From positions 1 through 51,108 of the IMG/VR virus record IMGVR_UViG_3300032245_000828: 51,108 bases of DNA, one strand, 5' to 3'. The notes under the pieces were generated by a model. That model searched no databases. It saw nothing but the letters and a program-made list of their open reading frames with translations, and had not been told where the DNA came from. This stretch comes from a virus. Shown one piece after another: positions 31,787 to 40,471 of this stretch; the stretch's first letter is position 1, and each line of letters begins with the position of its first letter. Both the position numbers and the translations under genes were made by a program.

Positions 31787-33999
31787 TTCTTTTTAATACT
31801 GCTGATAGGAATAGTATACATTACTTCCTTTTCAGGAATAACAACTTTAGATGCACTAGGTACATCTATGGCATACTCTTTCCAGTTACTCCAATCTCCT
31901 GTATCAACATAGTGATACTTAAAAGAAAAATCTGTAACCTTGTTGAGAGCAAACTCTTCTTGTATCAAAGCCCAATACTGCATGTCATCTTTACCATTCT
32001 CCATGTCCCAGTCAGGTTTAGCAAGTTGTCTAGCACGAACTGCGGTATTACTTTTAAGTCTGCTGAAATCGTTCATATAGAATGGGCCACAGCGATCTGG
32101 ATCTTTTGTCTGATACGGTTCATTTTTTACTTGATCAAAGTTAAAGTCAAAATCCGCAGACCATTGTCCGCTATCAGTTATACTGAATTTGAATACAGCA
32201 GTATACATAGGAGGACCGTATTGTGTACCAAACTCCTTTAAATCAATTTCAGGATTGAAGTGTATTTCTGCATCATATCCTCCCCTGGTCTTCCACAACA
32301 TTCTAAAAAACATCCACATCTCATTAACCAATGTATCAGCAAAGGGATTGATGTTTGGTTTGATAATATCGTAGTTAAACTTTTCGTATTCAATTTCTTT
32401 TATATTAGAGGAATCGTGTAATTTAATCTTGTAGTGTTCTTTTGCTAGATTATCTCTAACTGGATACCCAAACTCTGTTTCAGTGATGCTACGCATACAG
32501 TCTAGGAATATATAGAACGCTTTTACTCGGGTCATTACATGAGTCCCGCCAAAAGAAAAATCTTTAGTAATCCAATGTTCCTGATATCTAAAATCGCTGA
32601 TGTTAAACTTTCCTGGATTCTGTCCTACAATGGTTTCCGCTCCGAGGCCAAAGCCCAACCCAGCACCAACATTGTTAATGTTCATGTTTCGTATGCGCCA
32701 TAACAGTGTCATGCTGTCAGCATAGTCTTGAAAGTTTTCTGTAGGGAATCCTACAATCCAGTTTGTTGCGGCATAGATACCTACTTCTTTACCGTCACGG
32801 AAGTTTTGTTCCATCTCAGCAATGGTAACACCCTTGTCCATGCTGTCTAATACTTTTTGACTGCCTGATTCAATTCCGTAGTTTAATACAATACATCCGC
32901 CTGCCTTGAGATCTTTAAAGTATTCTAAGTCCATACGACCATCGCAACGGGCATAGCCTGTCCAATGTATAGGCAATTTCTTTGCATCAACTGCCTTGCA
33001 GAACGCACGTAGTTCTTTCAAGTTTCCGTTGACTAGACTGTCAATGAACCATATAACATCTGTACCTTTGTTATAGTATAGCCATTCTATTTCTGCAATA
33101 AGATCAACGGCTTGACGCTGTCTGTACTTCCAGAAGTGTGTCTCTTCGCAGAATGTACACTTGGCTGTACAGCCTCTACTGATCTCACTGTTAACTCCGT
33201 TAGGAATCTTATACTGATTAAAATCAATAGACTCATAGTCAGGCATAGGAAGACCATTGATGTTGATGCGTTGATCAACGGGCTGTTTGATAAACACTTG
33301 TTCTTTGTGTTCGGTTCCTGCTTCTATTTCATCTAGAATATCCAGTAGTGCTTGTTCGCCCTCGCCGTTGACAATGTAATCATAGCAGGGTTGAACATTG
33401 AACCATCCTTTTTGTACGTTACTACCTCCAACGGCTAACTTGATATCCGGACGTCTACGTTTGATTTCATGTGCCATCCAATTAGTAGGTTGTTCACTGG
33501 TGTAGTATTGTGTGAATCCTATTATTGCAGGATTTAATTTTAATATTTCTTCAATGGCTTCTTCTAGTAATGGTCCTAGCAAAGGATGTATATCTTTCCA
33601 GTAACTATCACCTAGCCAATGCCATGTAGCACTAGGATCCCATAGTTTAAAAGGTAGTTTACCATTAGGTTGCCAGTCATTACGATAAGCATTGTGCGCT
33701 CTTATGTTAAGATCAAAAATGTGTGTTTCGTAACCGGCACTTTTGGCAACACCACTTAGCCTAGCCAAATTGAACGGAGGCATGTCAGGTGCCCATTCAG
33801 GACACATAACTAAAACCAATTTTGTGTTTCTTGTTTTATAATCTATGTATACTGGAGTTAGATTAGATTGTTGTGCTTTTTTAGCATAAGGTGCAATAGC
33901 ATTCATCATTGCTTGATGACGTGCATCTGCTATATCGGCAGGTACCGGATCGGGCAACTTGGCCGATGTCTTTTTTAATCCCTGTAACCCAAAGTCCAA
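31783..33999 (-). CDS. B12-binding-type radical SAM protein, 738 residues
   Basis: Residues ~55-235 look like a cobalamin-binding-type Rossmann domain (VLVMCPEWAPDMPPFNLARLSGVAKSAGY, AVGGSNVQKGW, YIVNGEGE), though no clear DxHxxG lower ligand is visible. The radical SAM core starts at SRGCTAKCTFC (Cys277, Cys281, Cys284), followed by DVIWFIDSLVNGN and NYGIESGSQKVLDSMDKG, both typical of this class. The last ~230 residues are an unrecognised extension. These enzymes catalyse methylations, ring changes or thioether chemistry. It is the most downstream of five consecutive radical SAM genes. Confidence 0.8.
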   Translation of the reverse strand: MDFGLQGLKKTSAKLPDPVPADIADARHQAMMNAIAPYAKKAQQSNLTPVYIDYKTRNTKLVLVMCPEWAPDMPPFNLARLSGVAKSAGYETHIFDLNIRAHNAYRNDWQPNGKLPFKLWDPSATWHWLGDSYWKDIHPLLGPLLEEAIEEILKLNPAIIGFTQYYTSEQPTNWMAHEIKRRRPDIKLAVGGSNVQKGWFNVQPCYDYIVNGEGEQALLDILDEIEAGTEHKEQVFIKQPVDQRININGLPMPDYESIDFNQYKIPNGVNSEISRGCTAKCTFCEETHFWKYRQRQAVDLIAEIEWLYYNKGTDVIWFIDSLVNGNLKELRAFCKAVDAKKLPIHWTGYARCDGRMDLEYFKDLKAGGCIVLNYGIESGSQKVLDSMDKGVTIAEMEQNFRDGKEVGIYAATNWIVGFPTENFQDYADSMTLLWRIRNMNINNVGAGLGFGLGAETIVGQNPGKFNISDFRYQEHWITKDFSFGGTHVMTRVKAFYIFLDCMRSITETEFGYPVRDNLAKEHYKIKLHDSSNIKEIEYEKFNYDIIKPNINPFADTLVNEMWMFFRMLWKTRGGYDAEIHFNPEIDLKEFGTQYGPPMYTAVFKFSITDSGQWSADFDFNFDQVKNEPYQTKDPDRCGPFYMNDFSRLKSNTAVRARQLAKPDWDMENGKDDMQYWALIQEEFALNKVTDFSFKYHYVDTGDWSNWKEYAIDVPSASKVVIPEKEVMYTIPISSIKKK

Positions 34000-34002
34000 A
34001 AT

Positions 34003-34986
34003 TTACTCCTTGACTATTTCTATTATTCTTTTCTTAGGAATCATTATATCAGTGCCGCAATGACAATGTTCCTTTTGACATATAATTTTCTTAGGACCAA
34101 TTTCCAGTGTATCCCAAAGTATATTGCCTAGTACCTTAGTCTGTCCACAGGTTGCCATACTGACCTGACCAATCTGATCAATCCAGATACTGTCTCCGAT
34201 ATTACATTCCCAACCTTTAAAGAAGTTATGACGTTCTAGGATTATCTCGTTACTGTACAATCCTGTCTTTTCTCCGTCGTCCCAGTGTGCTTGAACATAG
34301 AATGGATCTTTTAGATAAGGCTTAGGAATAGTGAACTGTTGATCAACAGTGTGTTCTTTTAAGAATTGTGCCTTGTTAGAATCCTTGTATTCCCAAGGAC
34401 CTGCGTTTTTACTCATCTCATCAAACAATGGAGTCCACTCAATAAAATAGTTTGGCAATTCTTCCTTGAGTTGATTACCAAAGTCTACTACTTCCCAGAA
34501 ACGTTCTTCATGCATCAACATCTTACAACTGAAGTAATTGAATTTGTCGCAGAGGAACTTGGCGTTTTCCAAGTACTTGTCTTTGTCTGCATACTCTACA
34601 TGGAAACTGGCGACAACATCGTCAAACAACTGATAGTTACGCTTCCACCAACTTAGAGGTCTAGAAAAATTAGTGTTGACTGCTACTACTGTGTTTGGTA
34701 AGTTCTCTCTGATCCACTCAATGATAGGCACAAGATTGCGCCATAGGGTAGGCTCTCCTCCACTAAAGAAGAACTTGAAGTTTTCATAACCTAGGTCTTT
34801 ATACTTGTTAGTAATGACTTCTAGATTTTTAATGTAGGTAATTAGATTTTCGTCATTACGGCTATCCCCGCAATAGTTGCCTGGATTACAGTAACTACAT
34901 TTGTAATTACAAAAATTACTCACTTGCCATACTACATCTAAGTAGGGCTTGTTTGGTTTTACTTCTAAGAGTTTTCTTCCGTCCAT
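34003..34986 (-). CDS. Radical SAM protein with C-terminal auxiliary cysteines
   Basis: A 327-residue enzyme with the cluster motif CNYKCSYC (Cys26, Cys30, Cys33) and a nearby extra Cys in NPGNYCGD. FFFSGGEPTLWRNL is the SAM-binding GGE motif. The C-terminal region has further cysteines (GWECNIGDS, MATCGQ, CQKEHCHCG) arranged like a SPASM/twitch auxiliary cluster site. SPASM enzymes modify peptides or small molecules. It overlaps the upstream radical SAM gene by 22 bases. Substrate unknown; peptide, sugar or lipid are all open. Confidence 0.85.
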   Translation of the reverse strand: MDGRKLLEVKPNKPYLDVVWQVSNFCNYKCSYCNPGNYCGDSRNDENLITYIKNLEVITNKYKDLGYENFKFFFSGGEPTLWRNLVPIIEWIRENLPNTVVAVNTNFSRPLSWWKRNYQLFDDVVASFHVEYADKDKYLENAKFLCDKFNYFSCKMLMHEERFWEVVDFGNQLKEELPNYFIEWTPLFDEMSKNAGPWEYKDSNKAQFLKEHTVDQQFTIPKPYLKDPFYVQAHWDDGEKTGLYSNEIILERHNFFKGWECNIGDSIWIDQIGQVSMATCGQTKVLGNILWDTLEIGPKKIICQKEHCHCGTDIMIPKKRIIEIVKE

Positions 34987-36221
34987 TCTAATACGTCCTC
35001 TAGTTCTGGAATAGATTCTAACAAATCTTCATTCCTTAGTTTATCTGTTTCTGCTTGGATTTCAAAGAACTCTTTAAGACCATCTGCCCTAGGTTGTCCT
35101 TTTAATGCTTCCTGTACCATTGCGGCAGAATTTTGTACGCTGACACAATATCCAGGATTCATTTTAATCTTGTTCCATTTTAAAAATAATCTATCTTTGT
35201 AGAAACTAGGAAGTGTTCCTACATTAGCCCACCACGGATGTGTCAACATGTTTAGGCGTAGACAATTATCATTGGTAGGATCGATATAATTATTCTTTAC
35301 CATGTAATCAAAGAAGTCTGGAAAATGCCACACATTCCAAACACTGATTGTAGGAGTTAGATTAAACTTAACATGTGGTACATGTTGTTTAAGCATCTTG
35401 ATGTTATCTTCTATTTCTGCCCAGTCTGCACCAGAACGCAGATATTCTAAGTTCTTACCCATACCATCTAGGCTGGCAAATATTTCTACATTCTTAAACT
35501 GTTTCCAATAGTTAATAACATTCTTACCTTTAAACTTGAACACACTGAAGTTAGTTGTATATGTTAGTTTAATATCTGTGTTACCTAATTCGATCCATTC
35601 ATCTAACATCTTATAGTGTTCGTTAGTAATTAAACTTTCGCCCCCTGCAAAGTATACTTCGTCTGTATCTTTTAGATAAGGTTTAACTTTAGTAAAGAAG
35701 TCACCTGTTTCGTTGTTACTTACAACCATATCGTCCATACGGAAATATTGTTTTAATTTTTCCACACCTCCCTTGTTCTCAATAAACTCTTTGGCATGCA
35801 GACTACTGAACTCAGGACCGCAACTACGACATTTGAAGTTACAGATGTTACTCCAACGAATGTCCACATACTGCAATTTAAAGTTATCTATACTACCATC
35901 ATCATTAGTGGCATTGACTAGATCAATGTTACTATTGCCGCGGACAGCATTAGCACTTTGTCGAAGACTCCATTGTCCTACACGTTCAACATCATAGCAA
36001 CGATTACAACAATCGCTATTCGTTCCTTCCAACATGTTCTTGCGTAGTTGCTTATACTCGTCAGTGTTCATCATCTCAATGACACTTTCTTTATCTGTAG
36101 TACTCACAGGTAAATCACTGTTAGCCATACAGCAGGGCAGGATCTTTTTGTTTGGTAGTGCATGGAAGTGTAGCCAAGGAAGGATACAGAATGTGCTTGA
36201 CTCTGGAATCTTATCAAGCAT
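34965..36221 (-). CDS. Radical SAM protein with N-terminal twitch-like cysteines (copy 1)
   Basis: A 418-residue protein. The N-terminus reads FCILPWLHFHALPNKKILPCCM (Cys12, Cys30, Cys31), with a CCNRC cluster at residues 71-75, before the radical SAM motif CNFKCRSC at Cys127, Cys131, Cys134. YFAGGESLI supplies the SAM-binding GG motif. So the auxiliary cysteine domain precedes the core, the reverse of classic SPASM enzymes. The next upstream gene (36214-37437) has all these motifs at the same positions. Likely needs two or more Fe-S clusters. Product unknown. Confidence 0.82.
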   Translation of the reverse strand: MLDKIPESSTFCILPWLHFHALPNKKILPCCMANSDLPVSTTDKESVIEMMNTDEYKQLRKNMLEGTNSDCCNRCYDVERVGQWSLRQSANAVRGNSNIDLVNATNDDGSIDNFKLQYVDIRWSNICNFKCRSCGPEFSSLHAKEFIENKGGVEKLKQYFRMDDMVVSNNETGDFFTKVKPYLKDTDEVYFAGGESLITNEHYKMLDEWIELGNTDIKLTYTTNFSVFKFKGKNVINYWKQFKNVEIFASLDGMGKNLEYLRSGADWAEIEDNIKMLKQHVPHVKFNLTPTISVWNVWHFPDFFDYMVKNNYIDPTNDNCLRLNMLTHPWWANVGTLPSFYKDRLFLKWNKIKMNPGYCVSVQNSAAMVQEALKGQPRADGLKEFFEIQAETDKLRNEDLLESIPELEDVLEWTEENS

Positions 36222-37437
36222 CTATTAGACTCCTTAGTTCAGGAAATACATCAACAAAGGTTTCATTTCTTAATGAATCTAATTCCCTAGTTTCTTTCTG
36301 GAATTGATCTTTGTATTGATCCCAAGTATCGGCGGCTTCTACCCATTCAATACTTTTACGCAACATCATACTTTGATGATCAGGGAATCCTTCTCTAGAT
36401 AGTCTTGCCATTACATCTAACAGTTTAGACTTACCCTGTTCTTTTATATGTGGCGGCAATGCTTGTGCAGTAATATATTCGGGACTGACCATATTATAGG
36501 TAAACAATTCTATCTTTGGGGTGATAGATAAAATCTGTTTGTCTAATAGATAAGATACAAAATCTGCAAAGGATGCGTAGTTGAATATACTAATAACAGA
36601 GTTTAATTTTAAATCAACATTAGATACTTGACTTAGTTTTAATAAATTTGATTCAACCTGATCCCATTCTGTACCGTTGCGAATATACTCCGCACGTTTA
36701 CCAAAATGGTCTACACTGGCCATCATGTCTATAGGCTTTTTGAATTTAGACCATAGGTCAACAATGTCTTTGCTCTTAAACTTTAAGTTGCTAACATTTG
36801 AATTGTACTTTAATTTTATATCTGTTTTTCCCAGTCGAATCATTTCTTCAAGTAGAATATAATGTTCTTCTGTGATAAGAGGTTCGCCTCCAGCAAAGTA
36901 GGCATGTTCCATAAACGGGACCTGTTCCAATACTTCATTTAAGAATTCTTTTTTATTGTTGCGTGGTAGTATTCTTGCCCACGGAACATTTCTCTTAAGG
37001 TCTTCCTGTTCCCATTGACTACTAAAACTAGAGTTACAGGTTCTGCATTTGAAATTACAGATGTTATTGAAACGTAGATCAAAGTAACGCATTTTAAAAT
37101 GATTCAGGGTACCGTCTGACTTTGTGTTAGCGAGTGAGTATTCTAAATGGTCACTGTATTCTTCGTTAAACCACGTTCTAAAAGATCTAATATCTTGTTG
37201 TTCATGTCCATAACAGGTTGCACAAGCAGAGTTTTCTCTACCAGCGATCATATCCTGACGTAGAGATTTCATTCCTTCTGAATTCACAATTCCATTTAAA
37301 TCTGTATGCAATGAATTAGAAAATATACCTTTGGCAATACAGCAGGGGCTGGCTTCTCCTATAGGATTGGTATGTGCATGTACCCACGGTGCCATGCAGA
37401 ATACTTTGCTATCTGTAAGCAACTGTGTCTTATCCAT
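36214..37437 (-). CDS. Radical SAM protein with N-terminal twitch-like cysteines (copy 2)
   Basis: A 407-residue paralogue of the 418-residue protein. VFCMAPWVHAHTNPIGEASPCC at the N-terminus and ACATC near residue 73 precede the radical SAM motif CNFKCRTC (Cys127, Cys131, Cys134), at identical spacing to the neighbour. YFAGGEPLI and ASVDHFGKRAEYIRNGTEWD follow, as in this family. It overlaps both neighbours by eight bases. The pair probably arose by tandem duplication and may act on different positions of one substrate. Confidence 0.82.
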   Translation of the reverse strand: MDKTQLLTDSKVFCMAPWVHAHTNPIGEASPCCIAKGIFSNSLHTDLNGIVNSEGMKSLRQDMIAGRENSACATCYGHEQQDIRSFRTWFNEEYSDHLEYSLANTKSDGTLNHFKMRYFDLRFNNICNFKCRTCNSSFSSQWEQEDLKRNVPWARILPRNNKKEFLNEVLEQVPFMEHAYFAGGEPLITEEHYILLEEMIRLGKTDIKLKYNSNVSNLKFKSKDIVDLWSKFKKPIDMMASVDHFGKRAEYIRNGTEWDQVESNLLKLSQVSNVDLKLNSVISIFNYASFADFVSYLLDKQILSITPKIELFTYNMVSPEYITAQALPPHIKEQGKSKLLDVMARLSREGFPDHQSMMLRKSIEWVEAADTWDQYKDQFQKETRELDSLRNETFVDVFPELRSLIDA

Positions 37438-38821
37438 TTAACATCTCACATTCTTCGTAGAATTCTTTAAACTCTGGAAATGTCTTTAAGAAGTCAGTAC
37501 CTCTGCGGACATCTAATTCAGCAAACCAATTGTAAAAATCTTTTCGTCCTTCTTCAATCTTCTCAGGTGAATATTCAGTGTTACGCATGTAGTCTACTAC
37601 TCGTCTAAACTTTTCATATTCCACTGTGGTAAACTTTGAAAGATCGTTATCATCTAAATTATCTTTCATGAACTTTAGATTGTCTTCCATGAACAACATA
37701 AACTGTTCTTTAGGAAGTATGTTCATATCGTATTGAAGTGGCTCTTTTAGATAGGGTGTATCAAAACGAATCATCTGTGGAGTGGTTGTTTTGTTGTATT
37801 GATTATACTTGCCGCGCCATTCTAATATCTTCTTAAGCAACTCTTTGAATGTAGTTACAGACAAGATATTAAATGTAATCATAAAACTAATAGGCTGACC
37901 TGTTTGTGTTAAGTACGTATCAAGATTGCGTTCCCAAATAGATAAGTCTAGGCCTGTACGAATATATTCAGCACGTGGTCCCCATGTGTCAATACTGGTA
38001 AACAACTTAAATGCCTTAATACCGTTAGTATCTAATATATGATTAACCTTACTAACCATTTTGTCTACTAGTGCAGGCTTTACTCCTAGATTACTATTGA
38101 TGTTTAGTTCTAACCAAGGTAAAGGATCTGATTCGATACTGTCTAACAGTTTCCATGTGCTGGTATGCATCAAGGGTTCGCCGCCAGTAATACGTAAGAT
38201 TGTCAAGTCTTTACGCATAGTGGGCCACCACTTCCACCACGCATCAACATAAGGATTATCTTCTTCACGCTCGTAAAGATTTAGCCAATCAATATCACAA
38301 CGATGGTTCTTAACAGTGGTCACAGGACCGTGTTGTTTGATTTCATTGTAAAATCTACTGCTGGCTTTGGGATGACAATAACCACATTTAAAGTTACACT
38401 CGTTACCAAAACTAATTTCTACATATTCTGGATTGATATTTTTGTCCCATGCACCTTTACTAGCCGTTTCAAATCTTTCATCTGTATAGATAGCGGCACT
38501 ACGTAGGTGACGATCACTTAAATGATCTCCTCCTAGGTTTTCAACATTCCAACAATACTGACAGCCTTTGGTTTGTACACCAGAAAGCATTTCTTGTCGC
38601 TCTACCTTTTTTATCAGAGTATTGTGTAAGGCACTAGGATTTGATTTTATTTCCTTGATACCGATGGCGTGTGGAGGCGGATGATAACAACTGTGTGTTT
38701 CACCCGTTTGTAGATATAAGGTTGTATGATACCATTTGGCTAAACAAAATGAAGGACTGACCTTGTTTATTATGGGTATTACTGTTTTGATTCTATCATG
38801 CAGATTGGCGTTGTCTGTCAT
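37430..38821 (-). CDS. Radical SAM protein with N-terminal twitch-like cysteines (copy 3)
   Basis: A 463-residue relative of the previous two. The N-terminal auxiliary pattern is SFCLAKWYHTTLYLQTGETHSC followed by GCQYC; the core motif is CNFKCGYC (Cys142, Cys146, Cys149), then LRITGGEPLMHTSTW and FTSIDTWGPRAEYIRTG. The retained AEYIR.G and TGGEPL segments place it in the same family, though it is more diverged. It overlaps the upstream glycosyltransferase-like gene by 26 bases. First of five radical SAM genes in transcription order. Confidence 0.82.
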   Translation of the reverse strand: MTDNANLHDRIKTVIPIINKVSPSFCLAKWYHTTLYLQTGETHSCYHPPPHAIGIKEIKSNPSALHNTLIKKVERQEMLSGVQTKGCQYCWNVENLGGDHLSDRHLRSAAIYTDERFETASKGAWDKNINPEYVEISFGNECNFKCGYCHPKASSRFYNEIKQHGPVTTVKNHRCDIDWLNLYEREEDNPYVDAWWKWWPTMRKDLTILRITGGEPLMHTSTWKLLDSIESDPLPWLELNINSNLGVKPALVDKMVSKVNHILDTNGIKAFKLFTSIDTWGPRAEYIRTGLDLSIWERNLDTYLTQTGQPISFMITFNILSVTTFKELLKKILEWRGKYNQYNKTTTPQMIRFDTPYLKEPLQYDMNILPKEQFMLFMEDNLKFMKDNLDDNDLSKFTTVEYEKFRRVVDYMRNTEYSPEKIEEGRKDFYNWFAELDVRRGTDFLKTFPEFKEFYEECEMLNG

Positions 38822-40427
38822 TTTTTACTTTCTTATATGTATTATTGTATAGTGTTTCTAACCAATCTCTATTATTAATGTTTATTAGTGTAACCATATC
38901 AAACGAGTTACTTTTAACAAACTCTATTGCTTGTTTGGAGGCCTGCACAGCAATTTTACCAAATGGTTTAGTTTGATCAATTTCTTTCCATTTATCTAAA
39001 CGTAGTCCATGTTCTGGGTTATCAGGGTAACGATAAACATTGAAAGCCAGTTTGACACATTCTCTAAATGCTGTTTTCCACACGCCAAAATCATCAGTGT
39101 TAAAGGCCGTCCAGTTGCTTATCTCACTCATTACCTTGATCTTTTCCGATACACTTGTGGTCATATCAAGTGTGCGCCATTTTTTAAGTTTTAATAATTT
39201 ACTTCTAGAAAATAGTTTAACACCTCCGTGACCATAAGTCAAATCTGCTAAGGGATTCTTTGCACTCCAAATGTAGGTACAATCTCTATCAAATATACTA
39301 GGTTTATACTTAAACTCAAATTTCTTAAACAAGAAGGCATCACCATCAACTACATAAAACATGTCAGTCCTTGCTTTCTGAGCAGCCGTTCTGTGTGCTT
39401 CTAGTATACCTTTGACCCCATCAACCCGCTGTGCCCAAGGTGCCTTTTCTTTTACTCTTACCCAATTTTCTTCAGCATTTGGTTCCCCATAACTGATAAA
39501 GACTACATCTAGTGTATCAGGATTCAATTCGTCAGTTATTTCATATTCTGTTGTGCCAGCCGGATTGTCAACATAGGTCAATCTTGCCAGCCAAATCTTT
39601 TCGTTATTTTCTCTAGATACCCATACATGTTCATAAGAAAAGTTGTAGTATTGTACAACAAAATCTTTAGGTAATTTAAAAGGTACAGGTACATCTCCGT
39701 TGATTTCTAATTCTCCATCGGGTTCTATATTGTCAATTATCTTTGTGCCCGATGGCCTACTAGAAGCAGAGACCTTGACTGCCCAGATTGGTTCTGCGGC
39801 GTTTACGGTGTGTTTAGGATCAAGCATCCAAACATGCTCATAGGTCATGTCGTACCACGGAATATGATAATCTATTGTGAATTTTAAATCAGGAAGCACA
39901 GGATTAATAGTCATATCAAATTTTGGAACTAGATTACCCATAAACTTTTCGCCTTTGGGTTCTTTCCCATCTACTGTCAATCTATAAAGCCATTGTGGGT
40001 TTTTACCAGGATACCATTCTGTGTCAATGGTCCATATCAATTCGTATTCTAAGTCCCAAGGATCGATGTAAGATGTTTTTGGATCTTGGTCAAATAATAT
40101 GTGTTCATCTATTTCTGGATTCCTGATCCAATTTAAGTTTAGGTTCACCTCGATAACTTCATATCCACTGCTAGGTTTCCATCCATTTCGAAATAGTTTA
40201 ACTAACCAGGTACCTTGATATTCAAATATTACACAACGCTTAGTTTTTGGAATTTTTTTGATGAACGTAGTAAGAATAGAATAATCGTCAAACTCTGGAT
40301 TTAATGCCCAGAAGATATTTTGTCCGTTGCCTAATTGATAAAGTGCTGTGTCGTACTGTACAGCACTACCTGTCCATTTAAGATAGGCGACTTGTTCTGG
40401 AGAGATTCGTAGAGAGTTATCAAGCAT
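38796..40427 (-). CDS. GT-A-like glycosyltransferase with repeated N-terminal beta modules
   Basis: A 543-residue protein. The first ~300 residues contain at least three repeats of about 75-90 residues that begin with (D/N)xxYE(L/H)(I/V)W and continue ..P.W...L....P.G....(I/L).P (starts near 125, 193 and 263). The C-terminal half looks like a GT-A fold: VVFISYGEPNAEENW, AHRTAA, then MFYVVDGDAFLF with a DxD metal motif at 361-363, and YGHGGVKLFSR. Known phage genes with this layout occur beside fibre genes. It could glycosylate a phage structural protein; the repeats may bind that protein. Confidence 0.6.
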   Translation of the reverse strand: MLDNSLRISPEQVAYLKWTGSAVQYDTALYQLGNGQNIFWALNPEFDDYSILTTFIKKIPKTKRCVIFEYQGTWLVKLFRNGWKPSSGYEVIEVNLNLNWIRNPEIDEHILFDQDPKTSYIDPWDLEYELIWTIDTEWYPGKNPQWLYRLTVDGKEPKGEKFMGNLVPKFDMTINPVLPDLKFTIDYHIPWYDMTYEHVWMLDPKHTVNAAEPIWAVKVSASSRPSGTKIIDNIEPDGELEINGDVPVPFKLPKDFVVQYYNFSYEHVWVSRENNEKIWLARLTYVDNPAGTTEYEITDELNPDTLDVVFISYGEPNAEENWVRVKEKAPWAQRVDGVKGILEAHRTAAQKARTDMFYVVDGDAFLFKKFEFKYKPSIFDRDCTYIWSAKNPLADLTYGHGGVKLFSRSKLLKLKKWRTLDMTTSVSEKIKVMSEISNWTAFNTDDFGVWKTAFRECVKLAFNVYRYPDNPEHGLRLDKWKEIDQTKPFGKIAVQASKQAIEFVKSNSFDMVTLININNRDWLETLYNNTYKKVKNDRQRQSA

Positions 40428-40471
40428 ATACTAATTTATCTTAGTATATAACTCTAGATCAATTTTAAGGT

